Shown: one piece after another, positions 35,506-43,983 of the stretch
Numbering within the stretch: position 1 is the first letter of the stretch
Layout of the letters: each line of letters opens with the position of its first letter
NCBI GenBank assembly: GCA_000980705.1
Contig: LBCK01000002.1
Location: forward strand, 186,001 to 250,000
Length of the DNA stretch: 64,000 nt
DNA from: Ruminococcus sp. UNK.MGS-30
Lineage (GTDB): Bacteria; Bacillota; Clostridia; Oscillospirales; Ruminococcaceae
Reading direction: 5' to 3'
Program-made: the position numbers and the translations under genes
The notes under the pieces: generated by a model
Databases searched by the model: none
Told to the model about the DNA's origin: nothing
What the model saw: the letters and a program-made list of their open reading frames with translations, nothing else

Positions 35506-36012
35506 ATGTTAAAAGCAATTCACTGGATCATTGACCATATGCCGAAACCCATTCAAAAATTGTGGTATTCCCACGAATCCGTGTGGATGTACATTCTGGT
35601 GGGCGGACTGACCACCATTGTTTCTCTGATCTTTCAGATGCTGCCCACGGCGCTGTTTACCCGGATGCACATGGCAAACTGGCTGAACACCGGGCTTTCC
35701 ACCACCATTTCGTGGATCTTCGCCGTGACCTTTGCCTTTTTCACCAACAAGAAGTATGTGTTCCAGAGCGTGACCGATACCCGTGCGGCGTTCTGGCGGG
35801 AACTGTATATGTTCTACGGCGCCCGTGCGGTGACCTATTTCCTGGAGCTTGCCATTATGGAAGGCGGCAACCACTTCTTCGCCACCGTCAACGGCGAGAT
35901 CGTCACATGGCGCTCTCTGGTGGTAAAGGTCGTGGCACAGGTGGTGATCCTGGTGCTGAACTACATTTTCAGCAAACTGGTCATTTTCAAGAAAAAGGAA
36001 AAGACGGAATAA
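35506..36012 (+). CDS. GtrA-family membrane protein
   Basis: 168 aa with four predicted membrane segments. The GtrA-like pattern includes YILVGGLTTIVSLIFQ, SWIFAVTFAFFTNKKYVF and LNYIFSKLVIFKK. GtrA proteins are thought to flip polyprenyl-linked sugars for surface glycans or teichoic-acid decoration. No glycosyltransferase is next to it. It has a weak AGAGG SD and precedes the DUF421 gene by about 120 bases. Confidence 0.85.
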   Translation: MLKAIHWIIDHMPKPIQKLWYSHESVWMYILVGGLTTIVSLIFQMLPTALFTRMHMANWLNTGLSTTISWIFAVTFAFFTNKKYVFQSVTDTRAAFWRELYMFYGARAVTYFLELAIMEGGNHFFATVNGEIVTWRSLVVKVVAQVVILVLNYIFSKLVIFKKKEKTE

Positions 36013-36130
36013 CGATGTCTTTTTTGTATAATCCCCGGCGTCTCTGCGCATACTGTCCTTGTGACAGATATGATTGGCAGCACTGCACAGGCTCTGTGTG
36101 ATGCTGTCATGCAAAGGAGGCGCTTTTTTC

Positions 36131-36814
36131 ATGAGTGTGGTTCTGATCCGTTCGCTGATCCTCTACATTGTGGTGATCTTCGGCGTGCGCCTGATGGGCA
36201 AGCGCCAGCTGGGGGAACTGCAGCCCTCAGAGCTGGTCATCACCATTCTGATCTCCAACATCGCCACCCTGCCCCTGGAGGATACCAGCATCCCGCTGGT
36301 TCTGGGCATCCTGCCCATCCTCACCCTGGTGTGCTTTGAGGTGGTGATCTCCTGGGTGACGCTGAAATCCCTGCGGATGCGGCGCATCATCTCCGGGCGG
36401 CCGAAGATCATCGTCCGAAACGGTCAGATCGAACAGGCGACCATGCGTGACCTGCGGCTGTCGGTGGACGATCTGATGACGGCGCTTCGCCAGCAGCAGG
36501 TGTTCGACATCAGCCAGGTGCAGTTCGCCGTGATGGAAACCACGGGAACAGTCTCCGTCTACCTCAAGGCGGCGTGTCAGCCGCTGACGCCGGAGGACGT
36601 TGCACTGAAAAAAGCAGCCCAGGATCCTCCGGTGGCTGTGATACAGGACGGCTGTGTCATGAACAAATCCCTGGCGATGCTGGGGAAAAACCAGGCGTGG
36701 CTGGAACAAAAGCTGGCGGAGCATCGGCTCAGAGAAAGCGAGGTGTTCCTCATGCTCAGTGATGCCGACGGAAAATGTACCGTGATACCGAAGAAACAGG
36801 GGGATGTCGCATGA
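36131..36814 (+). CDS. DUF421 (YetF-like) membrane protein
   Basis: 227 aa from ATG 36131 (AAAGGAGG 36112-36119). It has three N-terminal membrane segments including VVIFGVRLMGKRQLGELQPSE, then the cytosolic/DUF421 domain with GRPKIIVRNGQ and LRQQQVFDISQVQFAVMET. The function of YetF-type proteins is not settled. The stop overlaps the next start (ATGA), and in Clostridia DUF421 and DUF4363 genes commonly occur as such a pair. Confidence 0.88.
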   Translation: MSVVLIRSLILYIVVIFGVRLMGKRQLGELQPSELVITILISNIATLPLEDTSIPLVLGILPILTLVCFEVVISWVTLKSLRMRRIISGRPKIIVRNGQIEQATMRDLRLSVDDLMTALRQQQVFDISQVQFAVMETTGTVSVYLKAACQPLTPEDVALKKAAQDPPVAVIQDGCVMNKSLAMLGKNQAWLEQKLAEHRLRESEVFLMLSDADGKCTVIPKKQGDVA

Positions 36815-37185
36815 ATCGTGTCAGACTTGGCATAGCAGTGCTGCTGGTGCTGGTACTGCTCAGCAGTGCGTCGGCGTGGCTGGTGCGCTCGGAGACCAGC
36901 CGCCTGCTGAACGACCTGGACCAGCTCCGGGAGACTGCCCTGCAATCTCCCGAACAGGCAGAGCAGGCATTCCAGCAGTTCCACGACCAGTGGGAAAAGT
37001 CCGAACGCCGCCTCAATCTGGTGGTGTGGCGGGACAAGGTGGTGCAGATCGACGTGACCGTTGCCCATCTGACCCCAATGCTGGGCGCAGACTGTGACGA
37101 GCTGGACTCCGAACTCTCAGAGGCTCGAATGTGGATCCAGCGGCTGAGCGAAAGTGAGATGCCGTTTTGGTGGAATATCCTATAG
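36811..37185 (+). CDS. DUF4363 family small membrane-anchored protein
   Basis: 124 aa. One N-terminal membrane segment (about 5-23) is followed by an extracytoplasmic helical domain with many Glu/Gln. The ATGA overlap with the DUF421 gene points to a coupled pair that probably forms a complex. Function unknown. A terminator follows at 37194. Confidence 0.8.
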   Translation: MNRVRLGIAVLLVLVLLSSASAWLVRSETSRLLNDLDQLRETALQSPEQAEQAFQQFHDQWEKSERRLNLVVWRDKVVQIDVTVAHLTPMLGADCDELDSELSEARMWIQRLSESEMPFWWNIL

Positions 37186-37193
37186 ACAAGGGA

Positions 37194-37225
37194 AAGGCAT
37201 GGTGCGCAGACACCGTGCCTTTTTT
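37194..37225 (+). terminator. terminator of the GtrA-DUF421-DUF4363 group
   Basis: AAGGCATGGTG / CACCGTGCCTT stem, then TTTTTT. Confidence 0.9.
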
Positions 37226-37374
37226 GCAGGCGGCATCGCTTTTGTTAATGGAAAATTCTGAGAATCTCCGTATCGCTTTCGACTTTTCTGTGTTATAATA
37301 AATAATGTGGTATGATACTATGTCATATTATACTGTAAAATGGTAACAAAAAGCTATGAAGGGAGCGAATGAAA

Positions 37375-40287
37375 TTGGGTAAAATGAAAAAAATCCTGGC
37401 GGCTCTGACAGCAGGGGTACTGTGTATGGGTGCAGTGCCGCTGTCTGCGGCGAGTCTGCCGGAGGCGGTGCTTTCGGTGAGTGCTGTGGAGAGTACATAC
37501 GAAAATCTGACCTATACGACAGAGGAGGACGGCACAGTCACCATTACCGGCTGTTCTGCGGATGTCTCCGGTGAGCTGGAACTTCCGGCGGAGATCGGCG
37601 GAAAATCCGTCACCCGGATCGGGGACAGCGCATTCCAGGGCAACACCGCCATTACAGGCGTTTCCGTGCCGGACAGCGTCACCAGTATCGGCGATTCTGC
37701 CTTTGCCGGCTGTACCGCTCTCACGCATATTGACCTGCCCCAGACGATGACATCGTTCGGCAGGGAAGTGTTCAACACCTGTACCTCGCTGGAGAAGATC
37801 ACCATTCCAGAGGGCATCACATCTCTGCCGGTGATGGCGGATACCGAAATGGCAGACAGCTGGTACGGTTTCCTTGCGTTCTGCACCTCACTGAAAGAAG
37901 TGCAGCTGCCATCTACCTTGAAAACCATTGACGAGGCGGCGTTCTACAGCTGTACCGCTCTGGAGTCTCTCCAGATCCCGGAGGGTGTCACGGAGATCAA
38001 GGACTATGCGTTCGGCTGCTGTGAGGGACTGACCAGTCTACAGCTGCCGGACAGCGTCACCCGGGTGGGCAACTGCGCATTTCTCTCCTGTACCCAGCTG
38101 ACGACAGTTACGTTTCCGGCGCAGATGACTTCTATGGGCAAGGCGGTTTTCAACAGCTGTACCGCTCTGGAAACCATTGCGATCCCGGAGGGCATCACGT
38201 CGCTGGCGGCGCAGTATTATCCGGACGATGATTCCTATTCCGGCTTTTTCCTGGGCTGTACCTCGCTGAAAGAGGTCAAGTTGCCGTCCACTCTGGAAGT
38301 CATTGACGGCGCAGCGTTCTATAACTGCTACGCCCTGGAAACGGTGGACATCCCGGACAGCGTCACCCAGATCGGCGCTTTTGCCTTTGCCCACTGCACC
38401 AGCCTGCAAAGCTGCACCATGCCCAGCCAGGTCACTTCCATTGGGAATGAGGCTTTCAACAGCTGCACCAGTCTGACGGAAATGGTTATTCCGGAGGGTG
38501 TCACCAATATTGCAGCCTATGCGTTCTACAACTGCGAGAACTTGCAAAGCGTCACCATTCCGGAGAGCGTCACCAGCATTGGCAATTCCGCTTTTTCCAA
38601 CTGCACCAGCCTGGCGGCAGTCACCATTCCGGAGAACGTCACTCATATCGGCGGTTCTGCGTTCAGCAACTGCACTGCGCTGAAAACGCTTCACATCCCG
38701 GACAGCGTCACCGAGATCGGCACCTGGGCATTTTCCGTCTGCACTTCTCTGACCGAAGTGACCGGTATGAACGGCATCACCCGGCTGGAAAGCGGCGTTT
38801 TCAACAACTGCACCAACCTGCAAAGCATCACCATCCCGGCAGGCGTCACCAGCATCGGCAGTTCTGCCTTTGCGTACTGTGATGCACTCACTGCCATTGT
38901 GATTTCGGACGGCGTGACCGAGATCGGCGACCGTGCCTTTAACGGCTGCACCAGCTTGAAGAAGATTTCCATTCCGGAGAGCGTGGAGACCATCGGTGAA
39001 AAGGCGTTCCAGGACACGCCCTGGCTGACGCTGAAACAGGAGGGCAGCACACTGGTCATCATCAACAACAAGCTGGTGGACGGCGCCAACTGTTCCGGAA
39101 ACATCATCATTCCCAACGGCGTGACCAGCATTGAAAGCTCCGCCTTTGCGGACTGCACCGGGCTGACCGGTATCACCATCCCGGACGGCGTGACCAGTAT
39201 CGGCAATTCTGCCTTTTCCGGCTGTGACAATCTGGTCAGCGTCACCATTCCGGAGAGCGTTACCGCCATCGGCAACAGCGCTTTCGCCAACTGCACTGGT
39301 CTGAAATCGGTCAGCCTGCCGAAACAGCTGAAAAAGCTGGAAAACTGGACGTTTATCGGCTGCGCCAAGCTGACGGAAGTCACCATTCCGGACGGCGTGG
39401 CAGACATTGGCATCCAGGCGTTCTATAACTGCTCCAATCTGAAAACCATTTCCATTCCGAAGAGCGTCACCGCCATCCGGGAAAATGCCTTTCAAAATAC
39501 CGCCTGGATGGAGGCGAAGAAGGCAGAAAATCCCATGGTCATTGTGAATGCCATCCTGCTGAACGGCGAGGGCTGTTCCGGCAATGTGACGATCCCGAAC
39601 ACGGTGAAGATCGTCAGCGGCTCTGCCTTTTTCGGCTGCACGGAGCTGACCGGCGTCACCATCCCGGACAGCGTCACCATTATCGGCGACTCCGCCTTTT
39701 CCAGCTGCCCGAAACTGACCAGCGTATCCGTTCCGGACAGTGTGACCAGCCTGGGCGGCAGCGTCTTTTCCGGCTGTTCAGCGCTGACGAAAGCGGTTGT
39801 TCCGGCAGGCATCACGGAGATCGGCGAGTACCTGTTCTGGGGCTGTACCAGCCTGGAAAAGGTACAGCTCCCGGAGGGCATCACCAGCGTGGGCGAATAC
39901 GCCTTTGACCAGTGCGATGCGCTGACGGACGTATATTTCGGCGGCACCCAGGAGGCGTGGGACATGGTCTCTGTGGGATTCTGCAACGACGCTCTGACCG
40001 GCGCAGTCCTGCACTACGGGGAAAGTCTCCCGGTAGAAAAAACGGCATATCCCAAGGGCGACCTGGACAATGACGGCAAGATCGACACCAGCGACATCTT
40101 CGCCGCAATGGTCTACGTGGCGTATAAAGGCGCAGGTCTGGACAGCGGCACAACGCCCGAACAGATCGCCGCCGCAGACATCGACGGAGACGGAAAGGTA
40201 GACTCCACCGACATCTACTATATGCTTTACTACGTGGCACTGCACGGCGCAGGGCAGAAGGTAAGCTGGGAAGATGTGATTTCGTAA
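37375..40287 (+). CDS. secreted BspA-like leucine-rich-repeat protein with dockerin
   Basis: 970 aa. A signal peptide is followed by a long array of LRR_5/BspA-type repeats of about 23 aa (residues about 60-870; typical unit: IPDSVTSIGDSAFAGCTALT). The end is a type I dockerin (892-970, GDLDNDGKIDTSDIFAAMVY and ADIDGDGKVDSTDIYYMLYY). It should attach to a cohesin scaffold or cell-surface complex and bind protein or carbohydrate through the repeats. The start is taken as TTG 37375 because GAAGGGAG lies nine bases upstream, exactly as in its paralogue. ATG 37369 would sit only three bases from the SD. A TATAAT at about 37292 is a likely -10 with no clear -35. Confidence 0.9.
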   Translation: MGKMKKILAALTAGVLCMGAVPLSAASLPEAVLSVSAVESTYENLTYTTEEDGTVTITGCSADVSGELELPAEIGGKSVTRIGDSAFQGNTAITGVSVPDSVTSIGDSAFAGCTALTHIDLPQTMTSFGREVFNTCTSLEKITIPEGITSLPVMADTEMADSWYGFLAFCTSLKEVQLPSTLKTIDEAAFYSCTALESLQIPEGVTEIKDYAFGCCEGLTSLQLPDSVTRVGNCAFLSCTQLTTVTFPAQMTSMGKAVFNSCTALETIAIPEGITSLAAQYYPDDDSYSGFFLGCTSLKEVKLPSTLEVIDGAAFYNCYALETVDIPDSVTQIGAFAFAHCTSLQSCTMPSQVTSIGNEAFNSCTSLTEMVIPEGVTNIAAYAFYNCENLQSVTIPESVTSIGNSAFSNCTSLAAVTIPENVTHIGGSAFSNCTALKTLHIPDSVTEIGTWAFSVCTSLTEVTGMNGITRLESGVFNNCTNLQSITIPAGVTSIGSSAFAYCDALTAIVISDGVTEIGDRAFNGCTSLKKISIPESVETIGEKAFQDTPWLTLKQEGSTLVIINNKLVDGANCSGNIIIPNGVTSIESSAFADCTGLTGITIPDGVTSIGNSAFSGCDNLVSVTIPESVTAIGNSAFANCTGLKSVSLPKQLKKLENWTFIGCAKLTEVTIPDGVADIGIQAFYNCSNLKTISIPKSVTAIRENAFQNTAWMEAKKAENPMVIVNAILLNGEGCSGNVTIPNTVKIVSGSAFFGCTELTGVTIPDSVTIIGDSAFSSCPKLTSVSVPDSVTSLGGSVFSGCSALTKAVVPAGITEIGEYLFWGCTSLEKVQLPEGITSVGEYAFDQCDALTDVYFGGTQEAWDMVSVGFCNDALTGAVLHYGESLPVEKTAYPKGDLDNDGKIDTSDIFAAMVYVAYKGAGLDSGTTPEQIAAADIDGDGKVDSTDIYYMLYYVALHGAGQKVSWEDVIS

Positions 40288-40329
40288 TCACGAAAATCTT
40301 TTCAAGGTAGGCTTATTGTTGTTCATTTT

Positions 40330-40374
40330 GTCCCCCTTGAAAAGGGGGATGTCCCGAAGGGACAGGGGGATTAG
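40330..40374. repeat. palindromic repeat, short version
   Basis: GTCCCCCTTGAAAAGGGGGA plus TGTCCCGAAGGGACAGGGGG. It is like 24526-24594 without the internal GCGCCCGTAGGGTGTGCC block. Confidence 0.8.
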
Positions 40375-40384
40375 AACAATCAAC

Positions 40385-40423
40385 CGCCCGCATCGGAAAC
40401 CACATCCGGTGCGGGCGATTTTT
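40385..40423 (+). terminator. terminator of the first LRR-dockerin gene
   Basis: CGCCCGCA/TGCGGGCG stem with inner CGGA/TCCG, then ATTTTT. It is nearly the same hairpin as at 24608. Confidence 0.85.
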
Positions 40424-40473
40424 GCGTAACTGTTTCAAAGAATCTGCCACATTCACAGAAAATTCCGAAAAAG

Positions 40474-40507
40474 TTGTTTATTTTTTTTTTTTTTTTTGCG
40501 TTATAAT
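40474..40507 (+). promoter_or_regulatory. promoter of the second LRR-dockerin gene with a T17 spacer tract
   Basis: TTGTTT (40474-40479), a 22 bp spacer containing 17 consecutive T (40481-40497), and TATAAT (40502-40507). The spacer is about five bases longer than optimal. Tract shortening would bring it to 17 bp. Confidence 0.6.
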
Positions 40508-40580
40508 AGATACTGTTACAATCTATCATGGAAAATTGTACTTTTGTGCAATGACAATTTTGTGAAGGGAGTCTATTGGA

Positions 40581-42716
40581 ATGAAGAAGATGAAGAAACT
40601 TTTGGCAGTTTTGACGGCTGGGGTAATGTGTGCCGCAATGACGGCAGGCGCATATGTAACGGCGCAGGAGTTCCCGGCGGTGTCGGATGCTGCAGAAAGT
40701 ACCATTATGGTGCAGGATGATGGGGAAACAAAGGTCGAGGGAGACTTTTCGTATCGTGTCCAGGAGGATGGGACGATTGAGATTTTAGAGTACCTTGGCA
40801 CAAGCAAAGCTGTTAAAGTTCCCGATACAGTCGAAGGTATGGAAGTAACACGTATTGGTAATCAAGCATTTTATGATAGCACGGTTGAAACCATTACAAT
40901 TCCAGATTCTATTACAAGTATAGGTTATAGTGCATTTTATGGGTCAGAATTGTGGCAGAATTGCAGTACAGCAGAAGTTTACGTTGGAAAATGGCTTGTT
41001 GGTTTCAAAGATTCTGTAAGAGGTGAAAATTTTACATTTGCAGATGGTACAATTGGCATTGCAGATTATGCAGGAAATAGTACAAGGTGGTATGTAAATT
41101 CAGTAACAATTCCAGAAGGGATTAAGTATATTGGGGCATATACTTTTAGTGACTGTTCTATAACTAGTATTACACTGCCTAATTCATTAATTAGCATTGG
41201 AGAAGGCGCTTTTCAAAAATCTAAATTAGCATCTATCATTATTCCAGATGGCATAACATCAATACCGGATTATGCCTTTTATAAATGCAATTCATTATTA
41301 GATGCAAAAATCCCCGATTCTATTACAAGCATTGGAAAATATGCGTTCCTTGATACAGCATTGCTGTCAAATCAAAGCACAGATATGAAGTATGTGGGAA
41401 ACTGGCTGGTACTAGGTACTTATGGAGAAAATAAGTTAAAAGAAGGTACTGTTGGCATCGCAGATAGAGCATTTAATAATGGCAGTTATTCAGTGAGTGT
41501 AAGCAGTATCACAATGGTAAGTTCCTTGAAATACATTGGTGCAGAGGCGTTTTATGATTGTGAATCGCTGAAAGAAGTCACTCTGCCGAAAAGCATTGTT
41601 TCTATGGGGAATGGTGTATTTCAGAACTGTTCCGGATTGAAAACTGTGAAATTCCGCAGCATGGAATTTTCGGAAATACCGGATGATACATTCTCCGGCT
41701 GCACCAGCTTAGACAAAATCATCCTGTCCGACACCACCACCCGCATCGGCAAAAGAGCCTTTGAAAACTGCTCTTCGCTTGCCAACATCGCCATCCCGGA
41801 GACCGTCACGCAAATTGACGATGCGGCGTTTGCCGGATGCCGGATTCTGACGAATTTCACCATGCCCGAGTCGGTTGCAGAAGTGGGCGGCGGCGTGTTC
41901 TATGACTGCGCCGGTCTGGTCAGCATCAAGCTTTCGGACAACCTGGCGGCACTGCCCTATTATTCTTACATTGACAGCAATAGCCAGGCAAACACAAAGG
42001 GATTTTTCGAGGGCTGCACCAGTCTGAAAGCCATCGCTCTTCCGGAAAATCTCACCCAGGTGGATATGTACGCATTCCAGAACTGTATGGCGCTGGAAAA
42101 CGTGGGACTGCCCAAGGGACTGACTGCCATTCGGGATGCCGCTTTCAACAACTGTGTTGGCATCACGGACGTTTACTTCGGCGGTTCGGAAGAGGCGTGG
42201 AACAGCGTGGATATCGAGTCCTATAACGACGCTGTAGAGGATGCGGCAATGCACTATAACAGCGTATACGAAGACCCGGCAACCACGACGACCACTACTG
42301 CCGAGACGACAACAACTACCACTGAAACAACCACCACGACTGAAACCACCACAGCCGAAACCACAACAGAAACTACCGCCACCGAGACAACCACCGAAAC
42401 CTCTACAGAAACCACGGTCACCACCGTCACAGTGACTACGACCACCACGACGACCACCGAACCGGAGACTCCGTCATACCCCAAGGGTGACCTGGACAAC
42501 GACGGCAAGATCGACACCAGCGACATCTTCGCCGCAATGGTCTACGTGGCATATAAGGGCGCAGGTCTGGACAGCGGCACAACGCCCGAACAGATCGCCG
42601 CCGCAGACATCGACGGAGACGGAAAGGTAGACTCCACCGACATCTACTATATGCTCTACTATGTGGCACTGCACGGCGCAGGGCAGAAGGTCAGCTGGGA
42701 TTACGTGATTTCGTAA
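40581..42716 (+). CDS. secreted BspA-like leucine-rich-repeat protein with Thr-rich linker and dockerin
   Basis: 711 aa. Signal peptide (about 1-31), LRR_5/BspA repeats (about 60-550), a linker made almost only of Thr, Glu and Ala (568-630, probably O-glycosylated), and a type I dockerin (633-711). The dockerin matches that of the preceding paralogue nearly residue for residue. GAAGGGAG is nine bases before the ATG. DNA from about 40790 to 41680 is clearly AT-richer, with different codon choice from the GC-rich 3' part, which suggests a mosaic origin. Expression may vary through the T17 promoter tract. Confidence 0.9.
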   Translation: MKKMKKLLAVLTAGVMCAAMTAGAYVTAQEFPAVSDAAESTIMVQDDGETKVEGDFSYRVQEDGTIEILEYLGTSKAVKVPDTVEGMEVTRIGNQAFYDSTVETITIPDSITSIGYSAFYGSELWQNCSTAEVYVGKWLVGFKDSVRGENFTFADGTIGIADYAGNSTRWYVNSVTIPEGIKYIGAYTFSDCSITSITLPNSLISIGEGAFQKSKLASIIIPDGITSIPDYAFYKCNSLLDAKIPDSITSIGKYAFLDTALLSNQSTDMKYVGNWLVLGTYGENKLKEGTVGIADRAFNNGSYSVSVSSITMVSSLKYIGAEAFYDCESLKEVTLPKSIVSMGNGVFQNCSGLKTVKFRSMEFSEIPDDTFSGCTSLDKIILSDTTTRIGKRAFENCSSLANIAIPETVTQIDDAAFAGCRILTNFTMPESVAEVGGGVFYDCAGLVSIKLSDNLAALPYYSYIDSNSQANTKGFFEGCTSLKAIALPENLTQVDMYAFQNCMALENVGLPKGLTAIRDAAFNNCVGITDVYFGGSEEAWNSVDIESYNDAVEDAAMHYNSVYEDPATTTTTTAETTTTTTETTTTTETTTAETTTETTATETTTETSTETTVTTVTVTTTTTTTTEPETPSYPKGDLDNDGKIDTSDIFAAMVYVAYKGAGLDSGTTPEQIAAADIDGDGKVDSTDIYYMLYYVALHGAGQKVSWDYVIS

Positions 42717-42740
42717 CCGGCAAAAATCAAATACCGCAAA

Positions 42741-42773
42741 AAAGCGCATCCGGCGAAAGTCAGATGCGCTTTT
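42741..42773. terminator. bidirectional terminator between LRR-dockerin and NUDIX genes
   Basis: AAAGCGCATC/GATGCGCTTT, with T-runs on both outer sides. Confidence 0.85.
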
Positions 42774-42784
42774 GTATGTTCGGC

Positions 42785-43204
42785 TCAGAACTCCTTGATG
42801 GCGGCTTTCGCCTTGTTCACGATGTTCTTGTCGTTTTCATAGGTGAGGATGGTGGACGCATAGCCGATGTCCACCCAGCGGATCTCGGCGATCTCTTCCT
42901 CCTGTGGCACGAAGTCATAGTTTTTGGCACGAGCGATGAAATACACCACCGTTTTCTGCGTGTCACGTTTCGGGAAATAAGACACCGTCTCCCGGAATGT
43001 GGGGTCGATCATGACCTCCACCGAGGTCTCTTCCCGGATCTCCCGGATGGCAGTCTCGATCTCTGTTTCGCCGTTTTCCATGTGTCCCTTGGGAAACGAC
43101 CAGTGACCGCTGTTGATGTGCTTTATCAGCAGGATCTCCGTGTTCCCGTGGGATTTGCGGTAGACGATAGCACCGCAGGACTTTTCATGCTGCATGGGTT
43201 TCAC
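42785..43204 (-). CDS. NUDIX hydrolase (Ap4A-type)
   Basis: 139 aa. The Nudix box reads GHMENGETEIETAIREIREE followed by TSVEV, so the usual late Gly is Ser. The start KSCGAIVYR and the segment HWSFPKGHMENGE are typical of bis(5'-nucleosyl)-tetraphosphatase-like members, which hydrolyse dinucleoside polyphosphates. The exact substrate is not proven. The start may be GTG 43204 (AAAGGAG four bases upstream) or ATG 43195. Minus promoter at 43240-43268. Confidence 0.85.
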   Translation of the reverse strand: MKPMQHEKSCGAIVYRKSHGNTEILLIKHINSGHWSFPKGHMENGETEIETAIREIREETSVEVMIDPTFRETVSYFPKRDTQKTVVYFIARAKNYDFVPQEEEIAEIRWVDIGYASTILTYENDKNIVNKAKAAIKEF

Positions 43205-43239
43205 CCGACTCCTTTTTCATGTGATGATTTGTTACTTCT

Positions 43240-43268
43240 AGTATAGCATATTTTTCAGTATTTGTCCA
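43240..43268 (-). promoter_or_regulatory. NUDIX gene promoter
   Basis: Minus strand TGGACA (43263-43268), 17 bp, extended -10 TGCTATACT (TATACT at 43240-43245). Confidence 0.65.
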
Positions 43269-43307
43269 TAGTTAATTTTTGCGCCCATGCGGAACAATTT
43301 TCATGAT

Positions 43308-43495
43308 AGCCTCCCCTGAAAGGGGTGACTCCCCACGGGGTGGGGAGATGCCCATAGGGCAGAGGGGACCGCTCAGTACGAGGGGGACCGCCGTTAGGCG
43401 GTGGAGAGGTTCTTTCATAAAAATTTTTTTCAGTATAAGTGGAGACCCTTCAGTCAGTGCTACGCACTGCCAGCTCCCCTTTCAGGGGAGCCTTA
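43308..43495. repeat. cluster of palindromic repeats in both orientations
   Basis: 43308-43412: GCCTCCCCTGAAAGGGG, CTCCCCACGGGGTGGGGAG, GCCCATAGGGC, CCGCCGTTAGGCGG. 43445-43495 is an inverted copy (GTCAGTGCTACGCACTGCC, CTCCCCTTTCAGGGGAG). This fills most of the 302 bp gap before folA. Confidence 0.8.
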
Positions 43496-43506
43496 CTTGT
43501 CAAACC

Positions 43507-43983
43507 TCACCATTTTCGCCGGTACGTCACATACACATACGGAATCCCACCGCCGTGGCGCTCCTCTGCGGTTCGTGCAAACTGTCCTGCCGGCAGCGGC
43601 GGAAAAAACGTGTCTCCGTGAAAGTCCCCGGCGATCTCCGTGAGGTACAGCGTCTCCGCCAGCGCCATGCCCTCCGCATAAATGCCTGCGCCGCCGCCCA
43701 GAAAGACCTGTTCCGTTTCTGCGGCAGCGACAGCGTCCGCCAGGGTGGGAAACGTCCGCAGGTGCGCTCCGGTGAACTGCCTTGTGCGGGAGACGATAAA
43801 GTTTTCCCGTCCGGGAAGAGGTACGCCGATTTCTTCATAGGTGCGCCGCCCGAAGATCACCGTCTGTCCCAGGGTCAGCGACCGGAAACGCTGCTGCTCT
43901 CCGGGAATGCGCCAGGGAATCCTTCCGTTTTTCCCGATGGCACGGCGCCGGTCGTATGCGGCAATCATGGCGATGCGGCTCAC
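43507..43983 (-). CDS. folA: dihydrofolate reductase
   Basis: 158 aa if started at GTG 43983, which overlaps the upstream stop as GTGA. This keeps the first beta strand (RIAMIAAYDRRRAIGKNG), which a start at the next ATG would shorten. Family features are IGKNGRIPW, QTVIFGRRTYEEIG, and FLGGGAGIYAEGM. It reduces dihydrofolate to tetrahydrofolate with NADPH. No thymidylate synthase is adjacent; folD is at 5.3 kb. Confidence 0.93.
   Translation of the reverse strand: MSRIAMIAAYDRRRAIGKNGRIPWRIPGEQQRFRSLTLGQTVIFGRRTYEEIGVPLPGRENFIVSRTRQFTGAHLRTFPTLADAVAAAETEQVFLGGGAGIYAEGMALAETLYLTEIAGDFHGDTFFPPLPAGQFARTAEERHGGGIPYVYVTYRRKW

Noticed and set aside
42254-42526. Val/Ser-rich minus-strand ORF
   Set aside because: Complement of the Thr-rich linker, so low complexity by construction.
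37400-42700. CRISPR-like repetition in the LRR genes
   Set aside because: The periodicity of about 69 bases is the coding repeat of LRR_5 units in one open frame, without spacers.
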